Notes: generated by a model from the sequence alone, not told the origin. Positions 6,023-15,470 are shown, counted from the first letter of the stretch. The stretch is 57,160 bases of DNA from CAZGXI01 sp964529715 (GCA_964529715.1 CAZGXI010000032.1:1-57160), one strand, 5' to 3'. Program-made: numbers and translations.

Positions 6023-7729
6023 TCACCGCAGTGCGTTGCGCCACACCGCGTCGAGCACCTGCAAGGCGGTCAGGTTGCGCACAGTGTAGCCGTAATAAAG
6101 GTTGGCGGGGGTGAAATACGCCACCAGGTCGCCCGGCGGCGCGTTGGGATGCACCCAATCGCCAGACAGCCCCCCATCTGGCAACACGCGCATCGCGGCA
6201 GCGTAGTCCCACAGGGGCACGTCGTACCCGTAGGCCAGTTGCACGATCACGTCGTTGAAGGCCGCCACTTGCCCTTCCAGCCCGCCCCGGTTCGGCAGGG
6301 TGCTCAACACCGGGATCACACCCATGCCGATACACGTTTCCACGATGCGGCTCAGGTTGGCACGGTAGAGGTCGATGGGCAGGTAGGTTACATCGTTGGT
6401 GCCGAGCATGATCAACGCGACGGCAGGCCGCACCACGCGCAGCTCGCACACCAGCGGCACTTCGCCCGGCAGACAGTCATCCGGTGTGTCGCTCGGACGG
6501 TTGCCCGGTGTGAGCACGCTTTCGGTGGTCCAGCCGTTTTCGGCGGCGAAGGAGCGATTGCTGAACGAGTTCTGGCCGTCGCGCGCCACACCGCTCCGGT
6601 AAAAGTCCACCACCGGGCCGAGGTAGCTGTAGCTGCCCAGGTCATAGTTTCCCCAGCCGATGGGGTTGAGGAAGTACGACACGGCGGTGATGCTGTCACC
6701 GACTTTCGAGAAGACATTGGCGCGGTTGCCGAACGTCTGTCCCTGGCGGAAGATTTGTCGGGCGTTGGCGCTGATGTTGGCAACCACGTCCGGCAGAGTG
6801 GGTGGGTGCGCCGGACCGGGCGCAGGCGCAGCGGGGACGTTGGCGGCGGGCGCAGCAGCCACCTCTTCTGCCGGGGCGCTGATCGCTTGGCCCGTAATGG
6901 GCAGAGAGTTCACGTCCACGTTTACCTCCACGTAGGCCGCTGCCACCCAGCCGGTCAGGCCATCTGGCGTCATCACCTGTAGCCAGCGGTTATCGGCAGT
7001 GCGGCCATACACCGCCAGGGGCGTATATTCACCCAGCGACAGCCGGATCGTGCCCGCGCTGCCCGGTGTAGCGCGCAGCCGGAGTCCGCTGCGCCCGGCG
7101 GCGACGCGCGCATTCGGCGGCAGCAGGGCGACGGCCGGCGCGGCGATGGTCGGCGTGGCTGTGCGCAACGGGCGCGTGGGCGACGCCTGGATCGCCTCCA
7201 CGATCCCCGTGCCCGTGACCGGGATTGCGCCGAGGTCCACCGCGTTCAGCGCCACGTAAGCCGCCCGCACCCACCCCGCCTGCCCGCCCGACGTGATCAC
7301 GTTGAGCCAGTTGCCGTCTGCCGTGCGCCCGATGACAATCAACGGCGCGTCGTCCGCCAGCGTGGTCAGGATGTGCGCGCCTTCGCCCGGCGCGGTGCGC
7401 AGGTACAGCCCTTCCCCGCTGACCTCCACACGCGCCTGTGGGCCGAAGGTCGAGGTGATGGTCGGCGTCAGAGTTGGCGGCGGCGTGATGGTGATAGAGG
7501 GCGTCGCTGTCGGCGCGGCGGTGAGCAGCGGCACGGTGGGCGATGCGATGGGCCGGGGCGTGGCGCTGGCGAGGACCACCGTCGGCACGGGCGTCCCCGG
7601 CAGTGAGAGCACCGGCGGCGGCGTGCGTGTCGGGCCGCCGCAGCCGGCGACGAGCGCGGCCAGGATCAGCATCGCCAGCCCGACGCCGTTTCTTTGGGAT
7701 GGAAAACGGGGACCGGAAAACGACCACAT
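6023..7729 (-). CDS. Secreted lipoprotein with two SH3b domains and an SGNH/GDSL hydrolase domain
   Basis: A 568-residue protein with a lipoprotein signal peptide (LAALVAGC, lipid-attached Cys at residue 30) followed by a Thr/Pro/Ala-rich linker. Two bacterial SH3 domains follow (about 97-162 and 205-272, each ending in a GWVRAAYV or GWVAAAYV strand). After a Pro/Ala linker, the C-terminal SGNH hydrolase domain shows block I GDS (KVGDSITAV), block III GTND (MLGTNDVTYLP) and block V DWVHPN carrying the catalytic Asp and His. The likely role is an extracellular esterase acting on carbohydrate or envelope esters, with SH3b domains as wall or matrix anchors. The substrate is unknown. It is a single gene. 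Confidence 0.85.
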   Translation of the reverse strand: MWSFSGPRFPSQRNGVGLAMLILAALVAGCGGPTRTPPPVLSLPGTPVPTVVLASATPRPIASPTVPLLTAAPTATPSITITPPPTLTPTITSTFGPQARVEVSGEGLYLRTAPGEGAHILTTLADDAPLIVIGRTADGNWLNVITSGGQAGWVRAAYVALNAVDLGAIPVTGTGIVEAIQASPTRPLRTATPTIAAPAVALLPPNARVAAGRSGLRLRATPGSAGTIRLSLGEYTPLAVYGRTADNRWLQVMTPDGLTGWVAAAYVEVNVDVNSLPITGQAISAPAEEVAAAPAANVPAAPAPGPAHPPTLPDVVANISANARQIFRQGQTFGNRANVFSKVGDSITAVSYFLNPIGWGNYDLGSYSYLGPVVDFYRSGVARDGQNSFSNRSFAAENGWTTESVLTPGNRPSDTPDDCLPGEVPLVCELRVVRPAVALIMLGTNDVTYLPIDLYRANLSRIVETCIGMGVIPVLSTLPNRGGLEGQVAAFNDVIVQLAYGYDVPLWDYAAAMRVLPDGGLSGDWVHPNAPPGDLVAYFTPANLYYGYTVRNLTALQVLDAVWRNALR

Positions 7730-7824
7730 CAGGACTTACACACAGACTAACCCGGCGATCAGGGCTGATTGTAGCGGTTTTGGAGAATCGCGCCTGATGA
7801 TCTTTGCGTCCTTTGCGATGAAAG

Positions 7825-8457
7825 CTACCCGCCCAGCAGCACGCGCGCACCCAGCAGAATCAGCACGCCGCCCGTGAGCCACCGCTGCGCCCGCGCCGCG
7901 CCTGGATGCCGCCCTTGCAGCCAGTCGCCCGCCGACCCCGCCAGCAATGCGACGGTCGTGTGCGTCAGGGTGGCGGTGGTGTTGAACACCAGACCCAGGA
8001 CCACCACCTGTCCGGCGATAGCTCCGCGCGCCGGATCGGTGAACTGCGGCAGGAACGCCAAAAAGAACAGCGCCACGCTGGGGTTGAGCGCGCTGGTAAA
8101 AAAGCCCTGGCGGAACACCCCCGTCGCTTGCGCGCGATCTGGCGCAGCGGGATCGGCGGCCCGGCGCGCAGACAGAATCGCCCGCACACCCAGGTAAGCC
8201 AGGTACAGCCCGCCCACGATCCGCACGACCTGATAGGCTGCCGGAGAAGCCGTCAGCAGCGCGGCCAGCCCCGAAGCGGCCAACAGCGTATGCACCACGT
8301 AACCCAGGCTGAGTCCCAGTGCGGAGACAAAGCCTGCCCGCCGCCCCTGGCCCACACTGCGCGCCGCCACGTAGAGCATATCCGGGCCGGGCGTCCAGTT
8401 GAGCGATAGGGCGGCGGCGATAAACGCAAGTAGGGTTGGCAGGTCTGGCACAGGCAT
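7825..8457 (-). CDS. LysE/RhtB-family amino acid exporter
   Basis: A 210-residue inner-membrane protein with about six hydrophobic segments. The LysE/RhtB signature is present near the N-terminus (LNWTPGPDMLYVAARSVGQGRRAGF), followed by GLYLAYLGVRAI and the conserved GFFTSALNPSVALFFLAFLPQF segment. Such proteins export amino acids or related metabolites such as homoserine or threonine; the substrate here cannot be told. The start at ATG 8457 gives the usual family length; a GTG twelve codons upstream is possible. The flanking spacer contains short GAGTTCTGAGTTC-like repeats. Confidence 0.9.
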   Translation of the reverse strand: MPVPDLPTLLAFIAAALSLNWTPGPDMLYVAARSVGQGRRAGFVSALGLSLGYVVHTLLAASGLAALLTASPAAYQVVRIVGGLYLAYLGVRAILSARRAADPAAPDRAQATGVFRQGFFTSALNPSVALFFLAFLPQFTDPARGAIAGQVVVLGLVFNTTATLTHTTVALLAGSAGDWLQGRHPGAARAQRWLTGGVLILLGARVLLGG

Positions 8458-8567
8458 TCTCCAGGGTTGAGTTTTGAGTTCTGAGTTCCGCACTGCCTGT
8501 ACCCGTAGAAGGCCAACACAGACTTCAAGAACTCAAACCTGAAAACTTGAAACTGCGAACTCAGAAT

Positions 8568-9680
8568 TTACATCGTCTTCTCGGCGCGTTGCACGACAAA
8601 GAAGCGTTGACGGTAGCGCAGCAGCGCCAGCAGCGCCGTGAACTGCGTCAGTGCCCACACGACGGTCGCAAACTGGTTAAAGTAAAAGGCCAGCAGATTC
8701 ACCACCGTCAGCGCCGCCAGCAGCACCAAAATTCCCAGTCGCACGCCCAGGCGATCCTGCCGAATCAGCAACAACACCGCGGCAACCAGCAGCATCGCGC
8801 CGATGGCGCCGTCCAGCAGCACCCAGGCGGTGAACCAGATCAGGCCGGTGGGGCTGCGCACTTCTTCGGCGGCGATCAGTTGCGCAATCCACGCCTCCAG
8901 GTTTTGCGGATTCGTGATCGCCAGCAGCGGGACAATCACGCCGCCCAGCGCGGCCAGGCTCAACAGGATCAGCCCGACCGCCAGCGCCAGGCGAACCGTC
9001 GTGCGGCCCAGCCAACGCTGCTCGAACGCCTCCAGCCGCCGGAGCCAGCGTTCCCACAGGGCCGGGTGGCGCGGCGCAACCTGGAGGTGTTTGTCGGTGA
9101 CAAAGGCCAGCAGGTTGTTTGCCAGCCGCTTCAGATCGGGGTGTGGGGCGTGATCGCGCACGCGGCGCAGGCGCGTTTCCAGGTCAGCACGCTCCGCTGC
9201 ATCCAGGTCGTGATCCAGCACCTCGCCGAGCCGATCTAGGCAGAAGTACAGTTCGGCGCGGTAATCACGCAGCGACGGGCGGCGTACCTGGAGATAGAGC
9301 AGCACGGTGAGCAGGAAAAAGGCATAGATGATCGGCGCGGCCAGCGGATAAAAGTAGTCGTTGCTCTGGGTGATGAACTTGCCGACCTCATCCATGAACA
9401 GCCCGACGCCGGCCCCGCTCAAGATCGCGGCGGCAGGATAGGCCCACCGGTTCGCCAAGATCAGCGGCAGCAGCGACGCGGCGAACAGCAGCAATCCGCC
9501 CCACAGCACGTGGGCGATGTGCAGTTCGCTGTTGCCCACCTGCGGGTAGCCGGTCAGTTCCAGGAACAGGCGCGTGCCGACGACCGACGCCGCGAAGCTG
9601 ATCAGCATCAGCAGCAGGGAGCGTGTGGCGTCGCCGCGCTCGACCGGGCGGCGGATGCGGTGGGAAACACGGGTGGACAT
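8568..9680 (-). CDS. Polytopic membrane protein of unknown function
   Basis: A 370-residue protein that I do not recognise. From ATG 9680 (AAAGGA 8 bases upstream) it has four N-terminal hydrophobic segments, one containing a SGAGVGLFMDEVGKF stretch with charged residues at its end. A central hydrophilic region of about 100 residues (roughly 135-235) is rich in Arg, Leu and acidic residues and probably cytoplasmic and helical. Another four to five hydrophobic segments follow. There is no enzyme motif. The aminotransferase upstream ends 13 bases before its start, so the two may be cotranscribed. Confidence 0.7.
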   Translation of the reverse strand: MSTRVSHRIRRPVERGDATRSLLLMLISFAASVVGTRLFLELTGYPQVGNSELHIAHVLWGGLLLFAASLLPLILANRWAYPAAAILSGAGVGLFMDEVGKFITQSNDYFYPLAAPIIYAFFLLTVLLYLQVRRPSLRDYRAELYFCLDRLGEVLDHDLDAAERADLETRLRRVRDHAPHPDLKRLANNLLAFVTDKHLQVAPRHPALWERWLRRLEAFEQRWLGRTTVRLALAVGLILLSLAALGGVIVPLLAITNPQNLEAWIAQLIAAEEVRSPTGLIWFTAWVLLDGAIGAMLLVAAVLLLIRQDRLGVRLGILVLLAALTVVNLLAFYFNQFATVVWALTQFTALLALLRYRQRFFVVQRAEKTM

Positions 9681-9693
9681 AGGATTGATCCTT

Positions 9694-10860
9694 TCAACGC
9701 AGTCTTGCCAGGCGCTCCGCCGCCGCACGGAGCGTTGCTTCCTGCTTACAAAAGGTGAAGCGCACGTACTTCTGAAACAGCGCCTTCTCCGAGGGACGAC
9801 AGAATGCCGTCGCAGGGATGCACGTCACGCCGACCTCGGCGGCCAGATAGCGGGCAAAGGCCATGTCGTCGCCGTCGAAGACCGGGCTGATGTCGGCCAT
9901 CAGGTAGTACGCGCCGAGGGCATCGGGCAGGGCCAGCGTGAAGCCTGCCTCGCGTAGCGCCCCGGCCAAAAAGTCGCGCTTCGGCTGGTAGAAGGCGCTC
10001 AAATCGATGTAGTAGCTGGCGGGCAGGCGCAGCGCGGCAGCCACTGCCTCTTGCAAGGGGTTCACCACCGCGAAGATGCTGTACTCGTGCACCCGCTTAG
10101 CCCCCTCGACCAACGCCGCCGGGCCACTGCACCAGCCGATCTTCCAGCCGGTCGCGCTGAAGGTCTTGCCGGAACTGCTCACGGTCAGGGTGCGCTCGAA
10201 CATGCCCGGTAGCGTCGCCAGCGGGATGTGCTTCACCCCGTTGTAGAGTAGGTGCTCGTAGACCTCGTCTGTGATGGCGACACAGTCCCACCGCTGACAC
10301 AGGTCCGCGATCTGCGTCAGCTCTTCCCGGCTGAACACCTTGCCGGTGGGGTTGTGCGGCGTGTTCACCAGGATCGCGCGCGTGCGGGGGGTGAACGCGG
10401 CGGCCAGTTCCGCCGGGTCGAAGTCCCAGGTGGGCGGGCGCAGGGCCACATAGCGTGGCGTGGCCCCGGCCATTTCGATGCTCGGCGCATAGGTATCGAA
10501 GGTCGGCTCGAAGACGATCACCTCGTCGCCGGGATCGACCAGCCCCAGGATCGCCAGGAACACTCCCAACGACGCCCCGGCCACAATCAACACCCCGTGC
10601 TCCGGGTCGAGGTCCAGGCTGTAGTGAATACGCGCGTGGTCGGCGACAGCCTGCTTGAGCGAAGGTCGCCCGGTGGAGGGCGCGTACTGGTTCAGGCCAG
10701 CCTGCACGGCGGCGACGGCGGCGGCGACCACCGGCGGAGGGGCGTCGAAGTCCGGCGCGCCCTGGCTGAGGTTGACCGCGTTGTGCTGGCGGGCCAGGGC
10801 GTTGATCTCGGCGAAGATGCTGGGGCCGTATCCGGCCACGCGGCGGGCATAGGTGGGCAT
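9694..10860 (-). CDS. Class I/II PLP-dependent aminotransferase (methionine/kynurenine aminotransferase-like)
   Basis: A 388-residue fold-type I aminotransferase. Seen: the N-terminal NLSQGAPDFDAP segment, the NTPHNPTG motif at 167-174, DEVYEHL at 198-204, and the Schiff-base lysine K232 in SSSGKTFSATGWKIGW. These are features of the kynurenine-oxoglutarate / glutamine transaminase K / YbdL-like group, which transaminate methionine, glutamine and aromatic amino acids in the cytoplasm. The start ATG at 10860 fits the family N-terminus; an upstream in-frame start at 10902 adds 14 unrelated residues. The precise substrate is not deducible from sequence. Confidence 0.9.
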   Translation of the reverse strand: MPTYARRVAGYGPSIFAEINALARQHNAVNLSQGAPDFDAPPPVVAAAVAAVQAGLNQYAPSTGRPSLKQAVADHARIHYSLDLDPEHGVLIVAGASLGVFLAILGLVDPGDEVIVFEPTFDTYAPSIEMAGATPRYVALRPPTWDFDPAELAAAFTPRTRAILVNTPHNPTGKVFSREELTQIADLCQRWDCVAITDEVYEHLLYNGVKHIPLATLPGMFERTLTVSSSGKTFSATGWKIGWCSGPAALVEGAKRVHEYSIFAVVNPLQEAVAAALRLPASYYIDLSAFYQPKRDFLAGALREAGFTLALPDALGAYYLMADISPVFDGDDMAFARYLAAEVGVTCIPATAFCRPSEKALFQKYVRFTFCKQEATLRAAAERLARLR

Positions 10861-10908
10861 GGCAGCATTCTGTTCCCTGGATAAGCAAGGCTTTGGGCGC
10901 ATATTGTA

Positions 10909-13122
10909 CTATGCTGACGCGGCAAAATCCGTAGGGGCCTTCATTTCGATGTATTCAGGCGCAAGATCATTCAGAAAAGGCGATTTGACGGCTGTCGTAT
11001 AGACGACGTAGAGTCGCTCAGCAGCGCGCGTCAGGCCGACGTACAGCAGGTTGCGTTCGATGCTCAGTTCGATGTTGAGTCGCTCCCGATCGGACGGCAA
11101 ACCTGAGCGCGGGATCACCCGATCATTGATCCCAATGAGGATAACGACCGGAAATTCCAGCCCCTTGGCCGAATTCATGGTGATGGTCTTAACCTGATTC
11201 TCGAAGATGTCGAAGGTTTTATCTCGAAAGTGCACCGCCGGGATGCCTACCTGGCCCAACGCTAAATAGACCTTGCTGACCAGCTCGTTTCTCCGTGCCA
11301 GGACGGCTATATCCCCAGGACGGTAGTCCATCCGCTCGCACAGCCAGAGCACAATATCCTTGACACATTTAACTTCGTGATCTTCTGAAGGGCAACCGAT
11401 CAGCATCGGTTTCTTGCCGGGCCGGTCGCTCGCCTGGGGAGTGATAATCTCATCTGTTACGCCGAGGGGATCGGCTTGGGCCAGCGACCACGCCGTTTCG
11501 AGGATCGGGCGCGTGTTGCGGAAGTTGCGTCTGAGACTGAATACCCGGCTGGGGACGATCTGGATATCGCCATCTTTCCAGGAGATGCCCCGGTAATAGA
11601 TGCTCTGGTTGGCGTCGGCCAGCAACACCAGTCCCCGCGCCGTCCTGCTCCCTGCCAAGGCGGAGATGAACCGCAAATCCATTGGAGGCAGGTCCTGCGC
11701 CTCGTCTACAATGATCTCGGTGTAATGCGGCAACTTCATCCGTCCCTGACGCATTAGTTCCAGGGCCTCCCTAGAAAGGTCCGCGTATTCCATCAGATTG
11801 GCTTCACGCATGAGCTGGTCATAGTATTCATAGACCTGCCACACCCAGTGGCGGTCGCTTTCCAGCAGTCGGCCATCGGCACGCGGACGGACCAGGGTGC
11901 GTTGGTGCATCTCCTGGTCCTCGATCTGTTCCAGGGGGCCGGTGGCGATTTTCCTGCCACGTCCGGTTCGTTTGGTCGTACGGTAGGCATCCCAGCTCAG
12001 CAAGCCGCGTCCTTTGATGACATGCGCGATCTCCACCTGGAAGAAATCATTGCCGACCTTGAGCAGCGGATGGTCTTTGTTTTCTTTCCTCAATTGCTGC
12101 CGTACTGCATAGATTGCCTTGGTCAATTGTTGTCCTGCCTCGTCGGGCTTCAAGATTTTAGAACAACCGTTTCGATGCAGCAGGTCTTCTAGCCAATCAT
12201 GCAAGACGACTACCTCAATCCTCGGCTGGCCGTTTTTGTCCAACAGCTCATCACCGCACAGTTCGCTAAACAACTGTTGCACGACCTTTTGTAGAGTTCG
12301 GGTGTAGGTGATGAACAACACCCGGTGCTGCCCAGTGAACAGATTGTGCTGCCGGGCCACTTCAATCGCGCGGTAGACTCCGACGGTCGTCTTGCCCGAC
12401 CCGGCTACCCCCTTGATCAGTACCGGGCCACTGGCTTTCATCCCGACGAGACGTTGCTGATCGGGATGGAGTTCGAGCATCAGTTGCCGGATTTTGCCCG
12501 CACAGTAGGCTTCGAGCCGTGCAGCGTTGGCCCGATAAAAAATATGGCGCGTATCAAACAGGTGCTCCGGCGACCAATCCGCGTTCGTATAAACGCTTTC
12601 CAGGTTGATCAGGGCGTAATCCGGCAGCCCCAGATCGTAGATTTCCTCAAAATCGGTCACCCGGTGTATATGCTCAACCCGATTTTCCGGCACACCGAGT
12701 AGCCGCAGTTGAGCCAGGGTGAAATGCTTGAAGATCGGCTCTCCGGCCTTCATCGGCGTGGCAGCCCCTTCCCAGACAGCCGGCCTGCCTGTTTCCACCG
12801 CGGCTGGCTCGTGCAGTGGTTGGATAGGTTCAGGGAAATGCACACTCCCGCCTAGAGCATCGATTACACTATGTGGTCCGACACGCCAGAGCACGATCCT
12901 GCGATCCGGCATATACCACCACACGATGCGATAGTTGTTATCCACTCTGGAACGGAAAACCTGGCGTTTCTGAATGGCGTCAAACTCTTTGGTGTACAGT
13001 CCCGGATGTCGAGGGTCTTGCTCCAGATGCTTGTGTGCTTTGTTCATCTTCTTGCGGATGTCCGGTGGTAAGGCGTCGAGATCATGCTTATAGGCATCGG
13101 TGATCATCAATTCGTGAGACAC
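10909..13122 (-). CDS. RelE-like toxin domain fused to a UvrD/Rep-type SF1 helicase
   Basis: A 737-residue protein starting at GTG 13122, supported by AGGAGG 7 bases upstream. Residues 1-92 look like a RelE/ParE-superfamily domain: an N-terminal helical pair, a DPRHPG turn, then strands VFRSRVDNNYRIVWWY and RRIVLWRVGPHSVID. A linker precedes a superfamily 1A helicase with Walker A GVAGSGKTT (about 238-246), Walker B VDEAQDLPP, and C-terminal motifs MNSAKGLEFPVV and YVGLTRAAERLYV. The helicase half should unwind DNA with ATP; the toxin-like half may bind or cleave RNA, or be structural. No antitoxin gene is adjacent. Base composition (about half GC by sampling) is lower than in neighbours, suggesting transfer. 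A role in defence or repair is inference. Confidence 0.85.
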   Translation of the reverse strand: MSHELMITDAYKHDLDALPPDIRKKMNKAHKHLEQDPRHPGLYTKEFDAIQKRQVFRSRVDNNYRIVWWYMPDRRIVLWRVGPHSVIDALGGSVHFPEPIQPLHEPAAVETGRPAVWEGAATPMKAGEPIFKHFTLAQLRLLGVPENRVEHIHRVTDFEEIYDLGLPDYALINLESVYTNADWSPEHLFDTRHIFYRANAARLEAYCAGKIRQLMLELHPDQQRLVGMKASGPVLIKGVAGSGKTTVGVYRAIEVARQHNLFTGQHRVLFITYTRTLQKVVQQLFSELCGDELLDKNGQPRIEVVVLHDWLEDLLHRNGCSKILKPDEAGQQLTKAIYAVRQQLRKENKDHPLLKVGNDFFQVEIAHVIKGRGLLSWDAYRTTKRTGRGRKIATGPLEQIEDQEMHQRTLVRPRADGRLLESDRHWVWQVYEYYDQLMREANLMEYADLSREALELMRQGRMKLPHYTEIIVDEAQDLPPMDLRFISALAGSRTARGLVLLADANQSIYYRGISWKDGDIQIVPSRVFSLRRNFRNTRPILETAWSLAQADPLGVTDEIITPQASDRPGKKPMLIGCPSEDHEVKCVKDIVLWLCERMDYRPGDIAVLARRNELVSKVYLALGQVGIPAVHFRDKTFDIFENQVKTITMNSAKGLEFPVVILIGINDRVIPRSGLPSDRERLNIELSIERNLLYVGLTRAAERLYVVYTTAVKSPFLNDLAPEYIEMKAPTDFAASA

Positions 13123-13229
13123 AGCACTACCTCCTAAGGAGTTTCAGGTAGCTCAGATCGCCGAGAAATAGACACAACGCCCGAATAATATAAAGTTTAC
13201 TGGTATTTACTTCTGATGTCTATTGAGGT

Positions 13230-13256
13230 GTAGCGGCGGCTTCAAGCCGTCGCTAC
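13230..13256. repeat. GTAG...CTAC palindrome (GGCGGC type)
   Basis: A 27-base near-palindrome with arms GTAGCGGCGGC and GCCGTCGCTAC around TTCAA. Sister copies lie at 25035, 26502 and 30631. It sits in the 364-base spacer between the helicase start and the GH5 gene, which otherwise holds only promoter-like sequence and a CGTCTCCCGGCGCAG direct repeat (near 13267 and 13398). Confidence 0.7.
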
Positions 13257-13339
13257 TACTACATGACACGTCTCCCGGCGCAGTAGAATCGTCACGGAGC
13301 GCGTATCCCGAATTCCTGCCCCGCGCCCGCCTTCTCCGC

Positions 13340-13345
13340 TATAAT
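13340..13345 (+). promoter_or_regulatory. -10 element (TATAAT) upstream of the GH5 gene
   Basis: A perfect TATAAT with a weak -35 (CTGCCC-like) about 18 bases before it. The predicted start is near 13352, leaving a leader of about 135 bases before the GH5 ATG at 13487. Confidence 0.45.
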
Positions 13346-13486
13346 CAAAGACACTTTCGGTAACGGCGGCCTGTGTCTGCCCCTGCACGCTACCACATCG
13401 TCTCCCGGCGCAGACCATCCCGCTCCCCCGCCGCTGCCCGCTCTGCGCGTTGCGATCCCCTGACTTACTTACCTGACGGAGGAAAG

Positions 13487-15367
13487 ATGCCCATGCATAC
13501 GGACGGAATCTGGTTCAAAGACGACCAGGGCCGCACACTGATTCTGCGCGGCGCGAACCTGGGCGGCAGCACCAAAGTGCCCTACACGCCCGACGGCGCC
13601 ACCTGGCGGCGCGAAGGCTTCTTCGACCACCGCGAGGTGTCATTCGTCGGGCGGCCCTTTCCGCTGGCCGAAGCCGACGAACACCTGTCGCGCCTGCGCG
13701 CCTGGGGTCTGACCTTCTTGCGCTTCCTGATCACCTGGGAAGCGGTCGAGCACGCCGGGCCGGGCATCTACGACCGGGCGTATCTGGACTACGTGCGTGC
13801 CGTGCTGGAAAAGGCCGCCGAATACGGCATCGAGGTGTTCATCGATCCACACCAGGACGTGTGGAGCCGCTGGACTGGCGGCGACGGCGCGCCCGGCTGG
13901 ACGCTCGAAGCGGTTGGCATGGACCTGACCCAACTGGACGCCACCGGCGCGGCCATCACCCACGCCATGCACGGCGACCCTTTCCCGCGCATGATCTGGC
14001 CCAGCAACTACACCAAGCTCGGCGCAGCCACGCTGTTCACGCTCTTCTTCGCCGGCAACGACTTCGCGCCCCAGACGAAGATCGACGGTGTGCCGGCCCA
14101 GGACTACCTGCAAAGCCATTACCTCGACGCGATCCGGCAGGTGGTCCGGCACCTGGCAGACCTGCCCAACGTGGTCGGCTACGACACACTCAACGAGCCG
14201 GGCAGCGGCTTCATTGGCCTGGCCAACCTGACCGCCGTGCCCGCCGGGTTGCTCAAGGCTGGGGCAACCCCCACACCGTTCCAGGCCATGCTGGCCGGGT
14301 CAGGCTATCCGCAGCAGGTGGAAAACTGGGAGATGACGCAGATCGGCCCGCAGCCGCGCGACCCGGTAACGCTCAACCCCGGCGGCGCAAACCTCTGGCG
14401 CGCGGGGTACGACTGCGTCTGGAAGCAGAACGGCGTCTGGACCGACGAAGGCGGTCAGCCGCGCCTGTTGCGCCCGGATCACTTCGCCAGCGTCAACGGG
14501 CGGGCGGTGAACTTCGAGGAAGACTACCTGCGTCCGTTCGTAAAGCGGTATGTCGCGGCGGTGCGGGAGATCGACCCGGACGCGATCATCTTCATCGAGG
14601 GCGTGCCCGGCGGCGGACACCTGGCGCTCCAACCGGGCGAAATCCCCAATGTCGTCAACGCTGCCCACTGGTACGACGGCATGACGCTGCTGACCAAGCA
14701 CTTCAACGCCGATATGTGCGTGGACATGGCGACGATGCAGTTCATTCAGGGCGAGGCAGGCGTGCGCGAGTCGTTCGTCCAGCAGTTGGGCGGGCTGAAG
14801 CAGGTCGGCATCCATCACATGGGCGGCATCCCGACCTTGATCGGCGAGTTTGGCATCCCCTTCGACCTGGACGATAAGGCCGCCTACCGCAGCGGGGATT
14901 TTTCTACCCACGTCAAGGCGCTGGACTATAACTACGGCGCGATGGAGGCGAACCTGCTCAACTGCACCATCTGGAACTACACCGCCGACAACACCAACGC
15001 GCGCGGCGATCAGTGGAACGACGAGGACCTCTCGATCTTCAGCCGCGACCAGCAGACCAACCCGGCGGATATTCACGCCGGTGGGCGCGGGGTGGTGGGG
15101 TTCGCGCGGCCCTACGCGCGCAAGACGGCGGGCGAACCGCTGCGCATGGCCTTCGACCTGGCGAGCCGCATGTTCACGTTCGCATTCCGCCACGACCCGA
15201 ACGTGACCGCCCCGACCGAGATTTATGTGCCGGATGTGCAATACCCAGACGGCTACACGGTTGAGCTTTCCGACGGCAACTACGAGATCGACCGCGCGGC
15301 TATGACCGTGACGGTCCGCCACACGCTCGACCGCGACGAGCACACCGTGACGATCCGTCCGGCGTAA
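13487..15367 (+). CDS. Glycoside hydrolase family 5 protein (endoglycoceramidase / glucocerebrosidase-like)
   Basis: A 626-residue TIM-barrel glycosidase without a signal peptide, so probably cytoplasmic. The N-terminal LRGANLGGSTKVP segment, the catalytic acid/base in YDTLNEPGSGF and the nucleophile in TLIGEFGIPFD define the clan GH-A active site. The long insertions and the C-terminal beta-rich tail (after about residue 520) resemble the endoglycosylceramidase and fungal steryl-glucosidase branch of GH5. The reaction is thus probably hydrolysis of a beta-glucoside, perhaps a glycolipid. The ATG at 13487 is chosen because GGAGG lies 4 bases before it; the next in-frame ATG at 13493 is equally well placed, and the 38-codon upstream extension is not supported. 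Confidence 0.85.
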   Translation: MPMHTDGIWFKDDQGRTLILRGANLGGSTKVPYTPDGATWRREGFFDHREVSFVGRPFPLAEADEHLSRLRAWGLTFLRFLITWEAVEHAGPGIYDRAYLDYVRAVLEKAAEYGIEVFIDPHQDVWSRWTGGDGAPGWTLEAVGMDLTQLDATGAAITHAMHGDPFPRMIWPSNYTKLGAATLFTLFFAGNDFAPQTKIDGVPAQDYLQSHYLDAIRQVVRHLADLPNVVGYDTLNEPGSGFIGLANLTAVPAGLLKAGATPTPFQAMLAGSGYPQQVENWEMTQIGPQPRDPVTLNPGGANLWRAGYDCVWKQNGVWTDEGGQPRLLRPDHFASVNGRAVNFEEDYLRPFVKRYVAAVREIDPDAIIFIEGVPGGGHLALQPGEIPNVVNAAHWYDGMTLLTKHFNADMCVDMATMQFIQGEAGVRESFVQQLGGLKQVGIHHMGGIPTLIGEFGIPFDLDDKAAYRSGDFSTHVKALDYNYGAMEANLLNCTIWNYTADNTNARGDQWNDEDLSIFSRDQQTNPADIHAGGRGVVGFARPYARKTAGEPLRMAFDLASRMFTFAFRHDPNVTAPTEIYVPDVQYPDGYTVELSDGNYEIDRAAMTVTVRHTLDRDEHTVTIRPA

Positions 15368-15435
15368 AGGTCTGCATCGCGTATGAAATAGCGTGGGGGC
15401 AGGGGGCAACCTGCACAATTCACCGTGCGCCGGGA

Positions 15436-15464
15436 TTGCCCCCCGCCATGCGCCCTGTTACAAT
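15436..15464 (+). promoter_or_regulatory. Promoter for the glmU leader (TTGCCC-17-TACAAT)
   Basis: TTGCCC at 15436-15441 and TACAAT at 15459-15464 are spaced by 17 bases. The predicted transcription start is about 15471, nearly 200 bases before the glmU ATG. Confidence 0.6.
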
Positions 15465-15470
15465 AGACCA

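Noticed and set aside
13230..13256. Intrinsic terminator of the GH5 or helicase region
   Set aside because: The stem is strong but no T run follows on either strand, and the same sequence recurs in unrelated places.
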